Shown here one piece after another: positions 36,556 through 46,608 of a stretch of DNA of 64,000 nucleotides (position 1 is its first letter; the number at the start of each line of letters is the position of its first letter). The position numbers were made by a program, and so were the translations under genes. The stretch is from NCBI GenBank assembly GCA_963781725.1, contig CAWAGV010000002.1, positions 3,658,001 to 3,722,000 of the forward strand, read 5' to 3'. A model generated the notes under the pieces. It had not been told where the DNA came from and did not search any database. It was given only the letters and a program-made list of their open reading frames with translations. This DNA comes from BOG-931 sp963781725 (GTDB lineage Bacteria; Pseudomonadota; Alphaproteobacteria; Rhizobiales; Xanthobacteraceae).

Positions 36556-39500
36556 TTCTCGTCGATGAAGATCGCCGCCGCCGGGCGCTTACCGACCTCG
36601 GGTCCACGATCCTCGTTGAAGCGGCTGCGGGAACGGGGAAAACATCGCTCATGGCCGGGCGTGTGGCCATGCTGCTCGCCAGCGGGTGCGAGCCCAAGCA
36701 CATCGCGGCCATTACGTTCACAGAACTCGCGGCTAGCGAACTCTCGCTCCGAATCCATGCAATCGTCGATGCGCTGCTTGCCGGCGATACTCCCAAGGTG
36801 CTTCGCTCCGCTCTCCCCAACGGACTGAGCGTCGAGCAGACCACTGCGCTTGCCGCCGCCGCCCATCGTCTCGATGAGCTCACCGCATCGACGATCCACG
36901 GCTTCTGCCAAGAGATGATCCGCAGCTACGCGATCGACACGGATCTCGATCCGGGATCGCGGGTCATTGATGGTCCCGGCGCCGATGCCATGTTCGAGAG
37001 CGTCTTTTCGACCTGGCTGATCGGCCGGCTGTCGGGAGAGGCTGCGGCCAACGACCGAATCGCCGTGCTGTCCAAGGACGATCCGCTCAAGGTCGTGACC
37101 ACGCTGAAGGAATTGGCCGACCTAAAACGCGAGCACCCAACGGCCCGAACACTCCCGGTACAACTGGACGGCCGTGCGGATATTGATTTTGTCCAGGCGG
37201 TGGATGACTTCGCTCGCTGGTTCGGCGGAACGCCGGGCGAAAGGAAAACCGCCGAAATCGTGGGCGATCTCCAGACGCTCGCGAGCTTCTACAGCGGCGC
37301 CTTCGAGACCCGTCCAACCTTTGCGGAGCTTTGGCGGCTCGGCCACCCGCCGCGGGTCAACGCCATGAGGGCGAGAAGCTTCGACTTGGCCCCTTACCAG
37401 TGCAAAACGGCATGGAAAGGTGTCGGCGGCGTCGATATGGGCGATCGGCTGAATGCCGAAGCAGAAGGGCTTTTTTCGCGAGTTGAGATCGCCTACCGGA
37501 CTATGCTTGGCCAGATCGCGGAGCGTTTGGTCGCGTCCCTGTCCGACGCTCTTGATGAAGTGCTCATAAATTACGGCGCGCGCAAGCGAGGCGCTGCCGT
37601 GCTCGATTTCGACGACTTGATTCTTCGAGCCCATGACCTCGTCACCAACCAAGAGGAGGTTCGACAGGCGCTCGGGCGACGCTACCGCTATATCTTCGTC
37701 GACGAATTCCAAGATACCGACCCGATCCAAGCTGCAATAATCTTCCTCCTGGCGGCAGAAACGCGACCCGATCGGTGGCAGGACGCACGGATCAGGCCCG
37801 GCGCCTTGTTCCTCGTCGGTGATCCGAAGCAGGCGATCTATCGATTCCGCGGTGCCGACATAGGCGCTTACAATCAGGCCCGTGTCGCCCTCACAGCCCT
37901 GGCGCCAGATAGTGTTATCCAGGTCACGGCCAATTTTCGGTCCCGAGAGGACATCCTAAAACATGTCAACGCCTGCTTCGAACAGGTCTTGTCGGCGGAA
38001 AACCAGCCGGGCTATGTGTCCCTGACCCACACCGTCGATGAGGCCGACCACGGACTTCCGTGTGCGGCCAAAATCACGGTCGATCTCCCACCGGATCCCG
38101 CTCGGGATCCGCAGCGTGGTCCTTCCGCAGATGAGCAGCGCGACTTGGAAGCGGAGGCTGTGGCGAAAATCTGCCGACGCCTCGTCGGCTCGATCGACGT
38201 CGCGCGCCAGGACGGCTCCCACTCGCCTTTGAAGCCCGGTGACATTGCACTACTCGCACCAACGCGCACAGATCTTTGGCGCTATGAACGAGCGCTCGAG
38301 GCCGAGCGGCTTTCGGTCGCCTCCCAAGCTGGCAAGACACTTCTGCGTCGTCAGGAGACGCAGGACGTCCTCGCCCTCCTCAGAATGCTGGCGGATCCAT
38401 TTGATACTCTCGCCTTTGGCGCCTTCATGCGTGGCCCACTGGTGGGTCTGACAGACGAGGAACTGCTCGATATCACAGAAGCGCTGCGCGGCACCGGAGA
38501 GGAAGGCGCCGATCAACGCGGCTTCACGATCTTGACCGATCTAAATGAGGTGACCCACCCGCTCGCAAAGTCGGTGCTCGGCGCCCTCCAGGAGTTGAGG
38601 CGGCGGGCGGCTGTTACCACGCCGATGATCCTCCTCAGTGAAGCGGCAGAGCGCCTCCACCTGCGCGTACTTCTTGCGGCGCGTTACGGAAACCGCAATG
38701 CCCGTGCGTTGGCCAATCTTGATGCTCTGATCGAAATGTCTCGTCCCTACGGTGTCGCCGGCCTGCGCGCCTTCGTGCAAGATCTCCAAGGCGACTGGGA
38801 ACGCCAAACGCCTCAGTCCGAGGGGCGGATCGACGCGTCCGCCGACGCCATTGAGATCGTTACCATTCACAGCTCGAAAGGCCTGGAATGGCCGGTGGTG
38901 ATCCCGATTAACACTGCCACACTGCTGCGATCTCCATCGCAGTTTGTCCATCGCCAATCGGATAACACACTGCACTGGGTGCTAGGTGGCGTCGCTCCAC
39001 CCGACCTCGCAGAGGCGCGTGCCGAAGAAGGCCTCAGTGAGATGCGCGAGCGTGAACGGATGTGGTACGTGGCCTGTACGCGAGCGCGAGACATATTGAT
39101 TATTCCGCATCTGCCGTCCGCATCGTCGCGTTCTTGGTCTCGAATTATCGATCTCGGCCACGCCAGGCTTCCAGAATTCGACTTGGCGGACCTGCCCGAC
39201 GCAGCAGTGACACCGTCGCCCATTGTCGAGAATTTTCAGACGCGGGAGCGCTTCGCGATTGAAGCTGCGGCTGTTGCCGCATCGGCACCCGCTCTGATAT
39301 GGCGCAGGCCAAGTGATCACGATTCCGATCGCGCCCAAGCGTTCGAGGTTGCGCCCAGCGAGATCGATAGCAGCGTCCAGAGCATCGAGTTCGTAGGCGC
39401 CGGGCGTCTGAGAGGCATCCTTCTTCACAAGCTCATGGAGGAGTTCCTCACGGGAGAACTTCGAGAAGACGACCGTGAGGTGGAAGCCCGCGCCAGCTTG

Positions 39501-39908
39501 CTGCTCGACCAACTCACCGGAATGCAGCTCACCTTAGAAACGGTGCCGCCTGATCCGGTCGAGATCGCGGCGACGGCGTTGAGGACGCTTCGCTCGGCGG
39601 AGATCGCCAGACTCCGACCTCAGTTGATGGCGGAGGCTGCGGTTTGGTCGGGCTCCGACGAAGCTGGTTTCGTGGCAGGACGTGCAGATGCGGTCGCCGT
39701 TGACGACGGTCGCGTGGCTGTGGTGCTGGATTGGAAGAGCGACGTGTCGCCCACGGCGAAAGAGCGGGCTGGCTATGTGGGCCAACTTGCAGAATACCTC
39801 GCGGCAACCGGCGCTCCGCGGGGTGCGCTCGTCTATATGAGCCTTGGCGAAACCGATTGGGTCACCAATGGCCAGGAGCTGGCACCGGATGACGTGGCCC
39901 CAGCGTGA
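36552..39908 (+). CDS. UvrD/AddA-like helicase with RecB-type nuclease domain
   Basis: A 1,118-residue SF1A helicase. Motifs are Q-motif and Walker A VEAAAGTGKTSL (22-33), Ia ITFTELAASEL, II FVDEFQDTDPIQ (about 381), III LVGDPKQAIYRFRGAD, V/VI TIHSSKGLEWPVV and YVACTRARD. A C-terminal PD-(D/E)XK nuclease has FVAGRADAVAV and VVLDWKSD. This is the AddA layout, and it pairs with the preceding AddB-like gene. Location between a type I RM operon and Qat argues for a defence or DNA-end-processing role, not housekeeping repair; inference. Confidence 0.9.
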   Translation: MILVDEDRRRRALTDLGSTILVEAAAGTGKTSLMAGRVAMLLASGCEPKHIAAITFTELAASELSLRIHAIVDALLAGDTPKVLRSALPNGLSVEQTTALAAAAHRLDELTASTIHGFCQEMIRSYAIDTDLDPGSRVIDGPGADAMFESVFSTWLIGRLSGEAAANDRIAVLSKDDPLKVVTTLKELADLKREHPTARTLPVQLDGRADIDFVQAVDDFARWFGGTPGERKTAEIVGDLQTLASFYSGAFETRPTFAELWRLGHPPRVNAMRARSFDLAPYQCKTAWKGVGGVDMGDRLNAEAEGLFSRVEIAYRTMLGQIAERLVASLSDALDEVLINYGARKRGAAVLDFDDLILRAHDLVTNQEEVRQALGRRYRYIFVDEFQDTDPIQAAIIFLLAAETRPDRWQDARIRPGALFLVGDPKQAIYRFRGADIGAYNQARVALTALAPDSVIQVTANFRSREDILKHVNACFEQVLSAENQPGYVSLTHTVDEADHGLPCAAKITVDLPPDPARDPQRGPSADEQRDLEAEAVAKICRRLVGSIDVARQDGSHSPLKPGDIALLAPTRTDLWRYERALEAERLSVASQAGKTLLRRQETQDVLALLRMLADPFDTLAFGAFMRGPLVGLTDEELLDITEALRGTGEEGADQRGFTILTDLNEVTHPLAKSVLGALQELRRRAAVTTPMILLSEAAERLHLRVLLAARYGNRNARALANLDALIEMSRPYGVAGLRAFVQDLQGDWERQTPQSEGRIDASADAIEIVTIHSSKGLEWPVVIPINTATLLRSPSQFVHRQSDNTLHWVLGGVAPPDLAEARAEEGLSEMRERERMWYVACTRARDILIIPHLPSASSRSWSRIIDLGHARLPEFDLADLPDAAVTPSPIVENFQTRERFAIEAAAVAASAPALIWRRPSDHDSDRAQAFEVAPSEIDSSVQSIEFVGAGRLRGILLHKLMEEFLTGELREDDREVEARASLLLDQLTGMQLTLETVPPDPVEIAATALRTLRSAEIARLRPQLMAEAAVWSGSDEAGFVAGRADAVAVDDGRVAVVLDWKSDVSPTAKERAGYVGQLAEYLAATGAPRGALVYMSLGETDWVTNGQELAPDDVAPA

Positions 39909-40082
39909 GCATTGCCGAGGAGATACGAGTTTACAGATTAACCAATAAAGCTGTTTCGACCAATTGCTAATATTAGGAAGCTGCTAAATGATCCGAAAAA
40001 TATAAGTTACGCAGCATCGGTTGTGAAGAAATAATAGTCGTCGCGACACTGCGAAAGCGTCGGCTGGGTGGGGGGCGTCAGC
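39909..40082 (+). other. AT-rich gap before qatA, probable qat promoter region
   Basis: A 174-base, distinctly AT-rich stretch (for example 39930-40015) between the helicase and qatA. It contains several TATAA-like boxes, but no single -35/-10 pair stands out. It separates the RM/AddAB unit from the Qat operon. Confidence 0.45.
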
Positions 40083-42039
40083 GTGATACTGACCGACAAC
40101 GAAACGAAGGTCGATCTCCTTAACAACGAGGCGATCGCCAAGACCATCATCGCGTTGTTGCGGGAGAAGCCGGAGCGTCCGGTGACGATTGGCGTTCACG
40201 GCGATTGGGGCGCGGGGAAGTCCAGCATCCTCGAGATGATCGAAAGCGGCCTCGCGGACCAGGACGGCGTCCTCTGTCTCAAGTTCAACGGATGGCGATT
40301 CCAGGGGTTCGAGGACGCCAAGATCGCGTTGATCGAGGGCATCGTCACCGGTTTGCTCGAGAAGCGCCCGCTTCTGTCAAAGGCAGGGGCAGCGGTCACA
40401 GATATCTTCCGCCGGATCGATTGGCTCAAGATCGCCCGCCACGGTGGCGGTCTGGCGTTCACCGCCATGACCGGCATTCCGACAGCCGATCAAATCGGCG
40501 CCGTCGTCGATACCGTGAAGGGCGTCTTCGCCGATCCCGCCAAGCTCGCGACCAAGGAGAACTACGACAAGGCCATCGACGGTGTACAGGGCCTATTGAA
40601 GCCGGCCGAATTCGAAGAACGTCCCGGAAGAGATCGAGGCGTTCCGGAAGGCGTTCACAGGCCTGTTGAAGGCGGCCGGGATCGACCAGTTGATCGTGTT
40701 GATCGACGATCTCGATCGCTGCCTTCCCGACACCGCCATCGAGACGCTCGAAGCGGTCCGCCTGTTCGTATTCACCGACCGCACCGCTTTCGTCGTCGCC
40801 GCCGATGAGGCGATGATCGAATATTCGGTGCGCAAGCATTTTCCCGAGCTGCCGGACACGACCGGTCCCCGCGACTACGCGCGGAACTATCTCGAGAAGC
40901 TGATCCAAATACCGTTCCGCATACCGGCGCTGGGGGAGACCGAAACTCGCATCTACGTTACGCTCCTCCTAATCGGTGCGGAGCTTGCCGACGACGACGC
41001 CGACTATGCGAAACTGATCGAGGCTGCGCGCGGTCTGCTCAAGCGGCCTTGGACGACCGCGGGCCTGGATGCGCAGACCGTCAGGACCGCGCTGGGCGAC
41101 AAGGCCAGCGACGTACAGAACGCGCTCACGCTGAGCGATCAGATCGGCCCCATCCTCGCCAGCGGCACCCAGGGCAATCCGCGGCAGATCAAGAGGTTCT
41201 TGAACACGCTCATGCTGCGGCACCAGACGGCGCTGGCGCGCGGGTTCGGCGAGGAGGTCAAGCTCCCAGTCCTGGCGAAGCTCATGTTGGCCGAGCGGTT
41301 CATGTCGCGGTTGTTCGACCAGATCGCGAGCGCTGGCGCCCGCAGTCCCGATGGACGTTGCGCCGATCTGTCAGGCCTTGAAGCGGCCGCCGCCGACATG
41401 GCGGAAACGTCGAAACGTAAACGCAGCGGTTCGAAGGCGGCGGTCGACGACGACGACGCCAAGTCGGACGCCGTGGCGAAGGACAGCGCCGTGTTGGCGG
41501 AATGGAAGGCGGCGGAAGCGATCCGGGCCTGGGCGCGCCTCACGCCGTCCTTGGCCGAGGTCGATCTTCGCCCGTACCTCTTCGTCACCAAGGACCGGAA
41601 GGACTATTTCGGGGCGGCTTCGGTCTTGGGCCGCCTGGCCGCTGTCGTGGAAAAGCTGCTCGGATCGAAGCTTGCCGTGCAGGCCTTCGAAGGGGAGCTG
41701 AAGCAGCTCGTGCCCGCGGAGGCGGCCCAGGTGTTCGAAGAACTGCGCGGCCGCGTCATGGGCAGCGACGCCTTCGAGACGGCTCCGCCGGGCATCGATG
41801 GTGTCGCCGTTCTGGTGCGCGCGCATCCGACCTTGCAGCCGAATCTCCTCGATCTCCTGGAAGCTGTCCCGGCGGACCGCTGCGGTCCGTGGCCGGCGTC
41901 CGGGTGGGAGGGCGTGATCAAGGAGGGAGAATCGGTGGCCCGCTTCGAGCGGCTTCTAAAGACCTGGTCCACATCCAAGGGCTCGTTCCTGAAGACGACG
42001 GCAGCGGCTGCGCTGCGCACGCGCGGGAATCGCCGCTGA
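40083..42039 (+). pseudogene. qatA: QatA, KAP-type P-loop ATPase of the Qat system, one frameshift
   Basis: The ATPase of the Qat anti-phage system. The first frame starts MILTDNETKVDLLNNEAIAK (GTG 40083) and has Walker A GDWGAGKSS (about residue 41). Near 40615 the frame shifts. The rest (NVPEEIEAFRKAFTGLLKAA, then Walker B LIVLIDDLDRCLPD, RNYLEKLIQIPFRIP and GNPRQIKRFLN) reads to 42039. The length is one base over a multiple of three, so one extra base is enough to explain the break. The motifs identify a KAP NTPase. A GTG at 40068 is an alternative start. Confidence 0.85.
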
Positions 42040-42926
42040 TGGGAACCTCGAATGCATATGGCGGTGCTGGCGGTGGGACGCCCCTGATCCCGAGTTGGTT
42101 GCAGGACGATGGCGGCGGCGCGGGAGGCGGCGCCACGCCGCCCAGCGACGGGTCGATGCCCGCACCCGCGACCGGTGCGCCGCCCGCGGTCCCGCCGGCG
42201 CCGGCGCCGCGACCTGTCATCCCGGCGGCTGGGGCTTCTGACCGTTTCACCGGCGCGCGCACCAGCTTCTCGCGGTTCGCCAGTTCGGGGGGAAGCGACC
42301 GTCGTGGCTTGGGCCGCGCGGTCTCGCGCTATGTGTCGACCTCGGCGGGCGGATCCCGTCGTGCCGCCCAGCGCATGGGTTCATCGCGGGGAGCTGGGGC
42401 GGGGTTGGTCCGCTTCCTGAACGACGCGAGCGTCAACGGCGTCCGTGAGGCCCTGAGGGCGTTGAACCTCGAAAGCCTGGCCGGGCGGCCGATCGAAGAG
42501 GTGTTCGCCGGGCTCGCGGATTATATCTGTCCGGAAGGCGGGTCGATTGACGAAGGTATAGCTCGCGATGCTTTCATCGAGACGATCGCCGACCTCGCCG
42601 GCGCGGGCATCACCGACATCGACGCGCTTACTTCGGCGCAGATCCAGACGGTGTTCGAGCTCTATGCGACCCATGCGATCGAGGCTCGCTTGTGCAACGA
42701 CATCGGGACCAAGGTCGTCACCTTGCCGGCGGACCCCGGGGCGGCGGCGCGTGTAGAAGCGCAGCTTCGGGACTTCATCCAACGTGGTGTTAGCGACGCC
42801 ATCAACGCGGCTGGCGTCAACGTCCAAGCGTTGTCGCCCGATGCGGTCACCGGCTTCGTCACAACAGTCTACCAGTCCGCGTTTGAGATTCTTCAGACGA
42901 TGGGTGATGCGGAGGCGGGCGAATGA
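42039..42926 (+). CDS. qatB: QatB, partner protein of the Qat system
   Basis: A 295-residue protein. It begins MGTSNAYGGAGGGTPLIPSW, the glycine-rich start typical of QatB. A Pro/Gly/Ala-rich segment follows (to about residue 70), then a basic Ser/Arg stretch and a folded C-terminal domain (VRFLNDASVNGVREALRALN onward). QatC-type QueC-like enzymes are reported to modify the N-terminal glycine of their partner, and Gly2 is present here. The start codon overlaps the qatA stop (TGATG), and the stop overlaps the qatC start. Confidence 0.9.
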   Translation: MGTSNAYGGAGGGTPLIPSWLQDDGGGAGGGATPPSDGSMPAPATGAPPAVPPAPAPRPVIPAAGASDRFTGARTSFSRFASSGGSDRRGLGRAVSRYVSTSAGGSRRAAQRMGSSRGAGAGLVRFLNDASVNGVREALRALNLESLAGRPIEEVFAGLADYICPEGGSIDEGIARDAFIETIADLAGAGITDIDALTSAQIQTVFELYATHAIEARLCNDIGTKVVTLPADPGAAARVEAQLRDFIQRGVSDAINAAGVNVQALSPDAVTGFVTTVYQSAFEILQTMGDAEAGE

Positions 42927-44272
42927 GGCGGCACGTCCTGATCGGGCGCTTCGGTGCCGACGATAAAACCCGCGTGCCCAAAGCGCGTGATGAGGTCGCT
43001 TCAACCCTTCAACTGGTCGCCGGCAAGCGCTTAGACCACGGGATCGGGCGGGCCTTGGACGACCTAAAGGCGCTGTCTCTGTCGCCAAGCGAGATCGGCG
43101 CGGACCTGCTTGTCGTCGCCGCGCATGTCCATGCAGCAGACACCCGGCTGTCCCGTTCCAGCGAGTCGCAGGACGCCTGGACACGTGAGATTCGATTGGT
43201 CATCCCGGTCAGCGATCCGGGCCGATGGACGGCGGCGACCCCGATACTCGTGCGGGCGCTAAACTTCCTTACTGGCGATCGGTGGGAGGTTGGGTTCCGG
43301 AAACGACCGAGGGCGTTCAAGACGATCGTGCCGGCCTCCGCGCCCACTCTGCTGCCGCCCCCGTTTGACGGCGTCAGCTTGTTTTCAGGCGGTCTCGACA
43401 GCCTGATCGGTGCGATCGATACCCTCGAAGGTAAGGGGACGCCGCTGCTCGTGAGCCATGCAGGCGAAGGGTTGGTGAGCAAATCACAAGAGCGCTGCTT
43501 CGACGGCCTCAAGGCCGCATACACCGGGTCGGCCTTCAATCGGCTCCGGGTTTGGATGAGCTTCGACGCCGGTTTATTTGATGATGTGGCATCCGAGGAT
43601 ACGACGCGCGGCCGATCCTTCCTGTTCTTCTCCCTTGGGGTGACGGCCGGAACGTGCTTGGCGAGTCCCTTCGTGCTCAAGGTGCCGGAGAATGGCCTGA
43701 TCGCGCTTAATGTGCCGCTCGACCGCCTGAGGCTCGGGGCGCTCAGCACGCGGACGACGCACCCCTTCTATATCGCTCGCTGGAACGAGATGCTCGCTGC
43801 GCTTGGGATCGGTGGTCGCATCGACAATCCATATTGGGACAAAACCAAGGGCGAGATGGTGGCCGCCTGTGCGAGCCAGGCGGTGCTGTCGAAGCTCGCG
43901 CCGTCGTCCTTGTCGTGTTCGTCGCCGACCAAGGGACGCTGGACGAAGCAGCCGCAAGGCCATTGTGGCTTCTGCCTGCCCTGTTTGATCCGGCGCGCCG
44001 CTCTCGAGCCGAACGACCCGACGGCGTATACGCTTGCGAATCTCCGTGCCGGTCCCCTCGACACGAAGCAGGCCGCGGGTCAGCAGGTCCGCTCGTTTCA
44101 GATAGCGATCGCGCGTCTCGCCGCCCGTCCTGATCTTGCCAAGGTGCTAATCCATAAGCCCGGGCCGCTCTACGACGATCCTGCCCGACACGACGCGCTG
44201 GCCGGCGTCTATCGTCGGGGGCTAGAGGAGGTGGGCCGGCTGTTAACCGGTGTTCAGACGGCTCCAACGTGA
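42923..44272 (+). CDS. qatC: QatC, QueC-like enzyme of the Qat system
   Basis: A 449-residue member of the 7-deazaguanine synthase superfamily. The N-terminal extension (residues 1-145) ends with LTGDRWEVGF-like sequence. The PP-loop SGGLDS is at 155-160. A C-terminal zinc site GHCGFCLPC precedes LIRRAALEPND. It is expected to activate a deazaguanine substrate and act on QatB. It overlaps qatB (ATGA) and qatD (GTGA), which gives tight translational coupling. Confidence 0.92.
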   Translation: MRRHVLIGRFGADDKTRVPKARDEVASTLQLVAGKRLDHGIGRALDDLKALSLSPSEIGADLLVVAAHVHAADTRLSRSSESQDAWTREIRLVIPVSDPGRWTAATPILVRALNFLTGDRWEVGFRKRPRAFKTIVPASAPTLLPPPFDGVSLFSGGLDSLIGAIDTLEGKGTPLLVSHAGEGLVSKSQERCFDGLKAAYTGSAFNRLRVWMSFDAGLFDDVASEDTTRGRSFLFFSLGVTAGTCLASPFVLKVPENGLIALNVPLDRLRLGALSTRTTHPFYIARWNEMLAALGIGGRIDNPYWDKTKGEMVAACASQAVLSKLAPSSLSCSSPTKGRWTKQPQGHCGFCLPCLIRRAALEPNDPTAYTLANLRAGPLDTKQAAGQQVRSFQIAIARLAARPDLAKVLIHKPGPLYDDPARHDALAGVYRRGLEEVGRLLTGVQTAPT

Positions 44273-45033
44273 TTTCGGATAAAGTGCGCCCGCTCGTCGA
44301 CTTCCATTGCCATCTGGACCTCTATCCCGACCATGCCGAAGCGGTGGCGCGGTGTGAGCGCGAAGGTGTCTTCACCCTCGCAGTGACAACGACGCCGAAG
44401 GCTTGGCCACGCAATCAGGAACTCGCAGCAGCGACGCGCCACGTCCGGGCCGCTTTGGGACTACATCCGCAACTCGTCGCCGAGCGCAGCCACGAAATTG
44501 CGCTCTGGAAGGAGCTGCTGCCGCGGACACGCTACGTCGGAGAGGTCGGTCTCGACGCAGGGCCCAAGTTTTACCGTTCGTTCGACCGGCAGAAGGAGGT
44601 TTTCGCAGAGGTTCTCACCTCTTGCGCTGCAGCTTCCGACAAGATCCTAACCGTACACAGCGTTCGCGCGACGAAGATCGTGCTCGACATGATCGAGAAG
44701 CATCTGCCGCCGACGCGCGGTCGGGTGGTGTTGCACTGGTTCACCGGGACGGCGGCCGAAATCAGACGCGCTGTCGATCTCGGTTGCTATTTCTCGGTCA
44801 ACGCCGAGATGCTCGCGAATGAAAATCGGGTCGTCACGAACCGCGCATTCCCGTTAGGTCGTGTCCTCACAGAGACCGATGGCCCGTTCACGCGAACCGG
44901 TACCCGCCCATCTGAGCCCAGGGATGTCTGGCAAGCGGTCGAAGGCTTGGCGTGCCTGCATAGCTTGGAAACCGTTGATGTTAGACGCCGGATCGGCGCC
45001 AACCTCAAAGCCCTGTTGGATGAAGTGTCATAG
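44269..45033 (+). CDS. qatD: QatD, TatD-family metal-dependent hydrolase of the Qat system
   Basis: A 254-residue TIM-barrel nuclease-like protein. TatD motifs are VDFHCHLDLYPD (HxH, about 9-20), GEVGLD (about 89), a central LTVHSVRA His, VVLHWFTG and LTETDGPF near the C-terminus. TatD proteins are metal-dependent DNases; QatD is required in described Qat systems. Start GTG 44269 overlaps the qatC stop. Confidence 0.92.
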   Translation: MISDKVRPLVDFHCHLDLYPDHAEAVARCEREGVFTLAVTTTPKAWPRNQELAAATRHVRAALGLHPQLVAERSHEIALWKELLPRTRYVGEVGLDAGPKFYRSFDRQKEVFAEVLTSCAAASDKILTVHSVRATKIVLDMIEKHLPPTRGRVVLHWFTGTAAEIRRAVDLGCYFSVNAEMLANENRVVTNRAFPLGRVLTETDGPFTRTGTRPSEPRDVWQAVEGLACLHSLETVDVRRRIGANLKALLDEVS

Positions 45034-45039
45034 CAGCTC

Positions 45040-45166
45040 GATGTTTGGATACTCGCTGGAGCTTGGACGGACCCATCACATCAAACTGCCCGACCTCGCC
45101 GCCGCGGGCGACAGCGCGCGGGGCTCGATCGTAGAGCTGCGTAAATTCGACAACGCCCATGCTTGA
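45040..45166 (+). CDS. Possible 41-residue peptide or gene remnant after qatD
   Basis: A short frame reads MFGYSLELGRTHHIKLPDLA and ends FDNAHA, seven bases past the qatD stop. It looks like the folded N-terminus of a larger protein and has no good ribosome site. It could be a remnant of a gene lost next to Qat. I do not recognise the family. Confidence 0.3.
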
Positions 45167-45172
45167 CGACGC

Positions 45173-46582
45173 TCAGGCAGGCCGGTCATCCGCGCTGAAG
45201 TCGTCCATCCCTTTTGGCATCCGTAGTTGCGTGACCGACGATAGGACTGAGTTCGCCCAGATCGTATTGCACTCGACGTCGCCGTCGCGCTCGAACCAGT
45301 GGGTGGCGCCAGGAATGAGATCAAACGGGATCGGGTGGGTCGCCAGCGGATTGTGGTACACCTCCAGCTCCTGACACCAGGCTTCGCCCCATGGCCACAG
45401 GGCCGCATACTCAGGGCTGCCAACTTCCAATTCGAACGGGATGGCCTCGAGCGCGCCGGGCGTTCGATCGAAAAGAATGCCGCCCCGGATCATTTTGAGG
45501 CTCGGGGGCTGGTAGCCGGCAAGGAAGCCCATGCGATTGAATTTGGCCATTGTCCCCGCATTGCTGAAGATCACAGCGGAGAGATGAGCGAATTCGGGGT
45601 CGTGGAAGAGGCCGGCCGGGATGCGGTGCTTTCCAGTCAGGTTGGTGATCGGCGTTCCGATTGCGCGTCGAGACGTCCCGTCGCCGACGACGTCAGCCCG
45701 CCGGCCGTAGAGATAGGTGGGAAGCGCCTCGCGGCTCCAGACCATGGAGCCGAACTCGTGAAAGTCGGCGATTGCGATGGCAAACGGGTGCCCGCGGACG
45801 TGGTCGAGCGCGTGATACTCGCGCTGGAGCTTGCCACGTAGCGTCTTGGCGAACCGCTCCGCTGGCGCGCCGGTGAGCCGCTCGTTGCGGTCTTCAGGCG
45901 CATGAACCCAGTCGCCGATCCCCCCAGCGCGAGGGATATCGGAATTAGCGGTGACCGCCTCGATCCAGCAGACCGCGCCGTCCTTTTCGATCTCGAAATC
46001 CGGGGAGACGTGATCCTGCCTGACGACCAAGCCCTGCTCCCGAAAGCAGGCGAACAGGTAAAGTTCGAACAGGCGAGAGGCGAAGTTGTTGGTTTGCAGG
46101 TCGGTGACGAAGTTCGCGTCCGGGTTGGGGAGCGCCAGGTAGCATTCGCCAACCGCGACAAGCGCCGGCACATGGCTGATCGTCCCGGCAAGAAGCTCGA
46201 ATTCGGGAGAAATGCCCTTGGGACCGACCTTCATGAGGGGCGCGCGCCGCCGCGCTCCGGGAGGAAGCGGCTCCGGTGGATCGCCGCCGCGCATACCGAT
46301 GCTGAGCGCGTCCAGGGCTTGTTCGGGCGTAGAATACAGGCTCTGCTGATCGATGCAGACCCAGCGATGATCGACACGTCGCCGCAATGCCATTGCGCTG
46401 AACGTGCCGCGCTCCTGATCGAGGAGAATGCATCCACAGGCGCTGCCGCGGCCGACCTGATAGGCGCCGAAGATCGTCGACGGTTCGAAATTCGGCCCCC
46501 GTTCGAGCGAAAGGGCGTGCAACTCGAATTGCCGCTGGTTGATGGGCTTGATCAGCAGAGACTCGTTTTCCGTGGCCATCAT
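45173..46582 (-). CDS. Unknown protein with PD-(D/E)XK-like region, last gene of HEPN operon
   Basis: A 469-residue soluble protein of unknown family. A segment near residues 195-215 (SPDFEIEKDGAVCWIEAVTA, with Asp and a later Glu) resembles the core of PD-(D/E)XK nucleases, but the Lys is missing and the match is weak. A second conserved-looking patch is HPFAIAIADFHEFGSM (about 270). It follows the HEPN gene after 26 bases on the same strand and is probably co-transcribed. A nuclease or nucleic-acid-binding role is inference. Confidence 0.6.
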   Translation of the reverse strand: MMATENESLLIKPINQRQFELHALSLERGPNFEPSTIFGAYQVGRGSACGCILLDQERGTFSAMALRRRVDHRWVCIDQQSLYSTPEQALDALSIGMRGGDPPEPLPPGARRRAPLMKVGPKGISPEFELLAGTISHVPALVAVGECYLALPNPDANFVTDLQTNNFASRLFELYLFACFREQGLVVRQDHVSPDFEIEKDGAVCWIEAVTANSDIPRAGGIGDWVHAPEDRNERLTGAPAERFAKTLRGKLQREYHALDHVRGHPFAIAIADFHEFGSMVWSREALPTYLYGRRADVVGDGTSRRAIGTPITNLTGKHRIPAGLFHDPEFAHLSAVIFSNAGTMAKFNRMGFLAGYQPPSLKMIRGGILFDRTPGALEAIPFELEVGSPEYAALWPWGEAWCQELEVYHNPLATHPIPFDLIPGATHWFERDGDVECNTIWANSVLSSVTQLRMPKGMDDFSADDRPA

Positions 46583-46608
46583 CGATCAGTCCATTCTACC
46601 CTAGAGGC

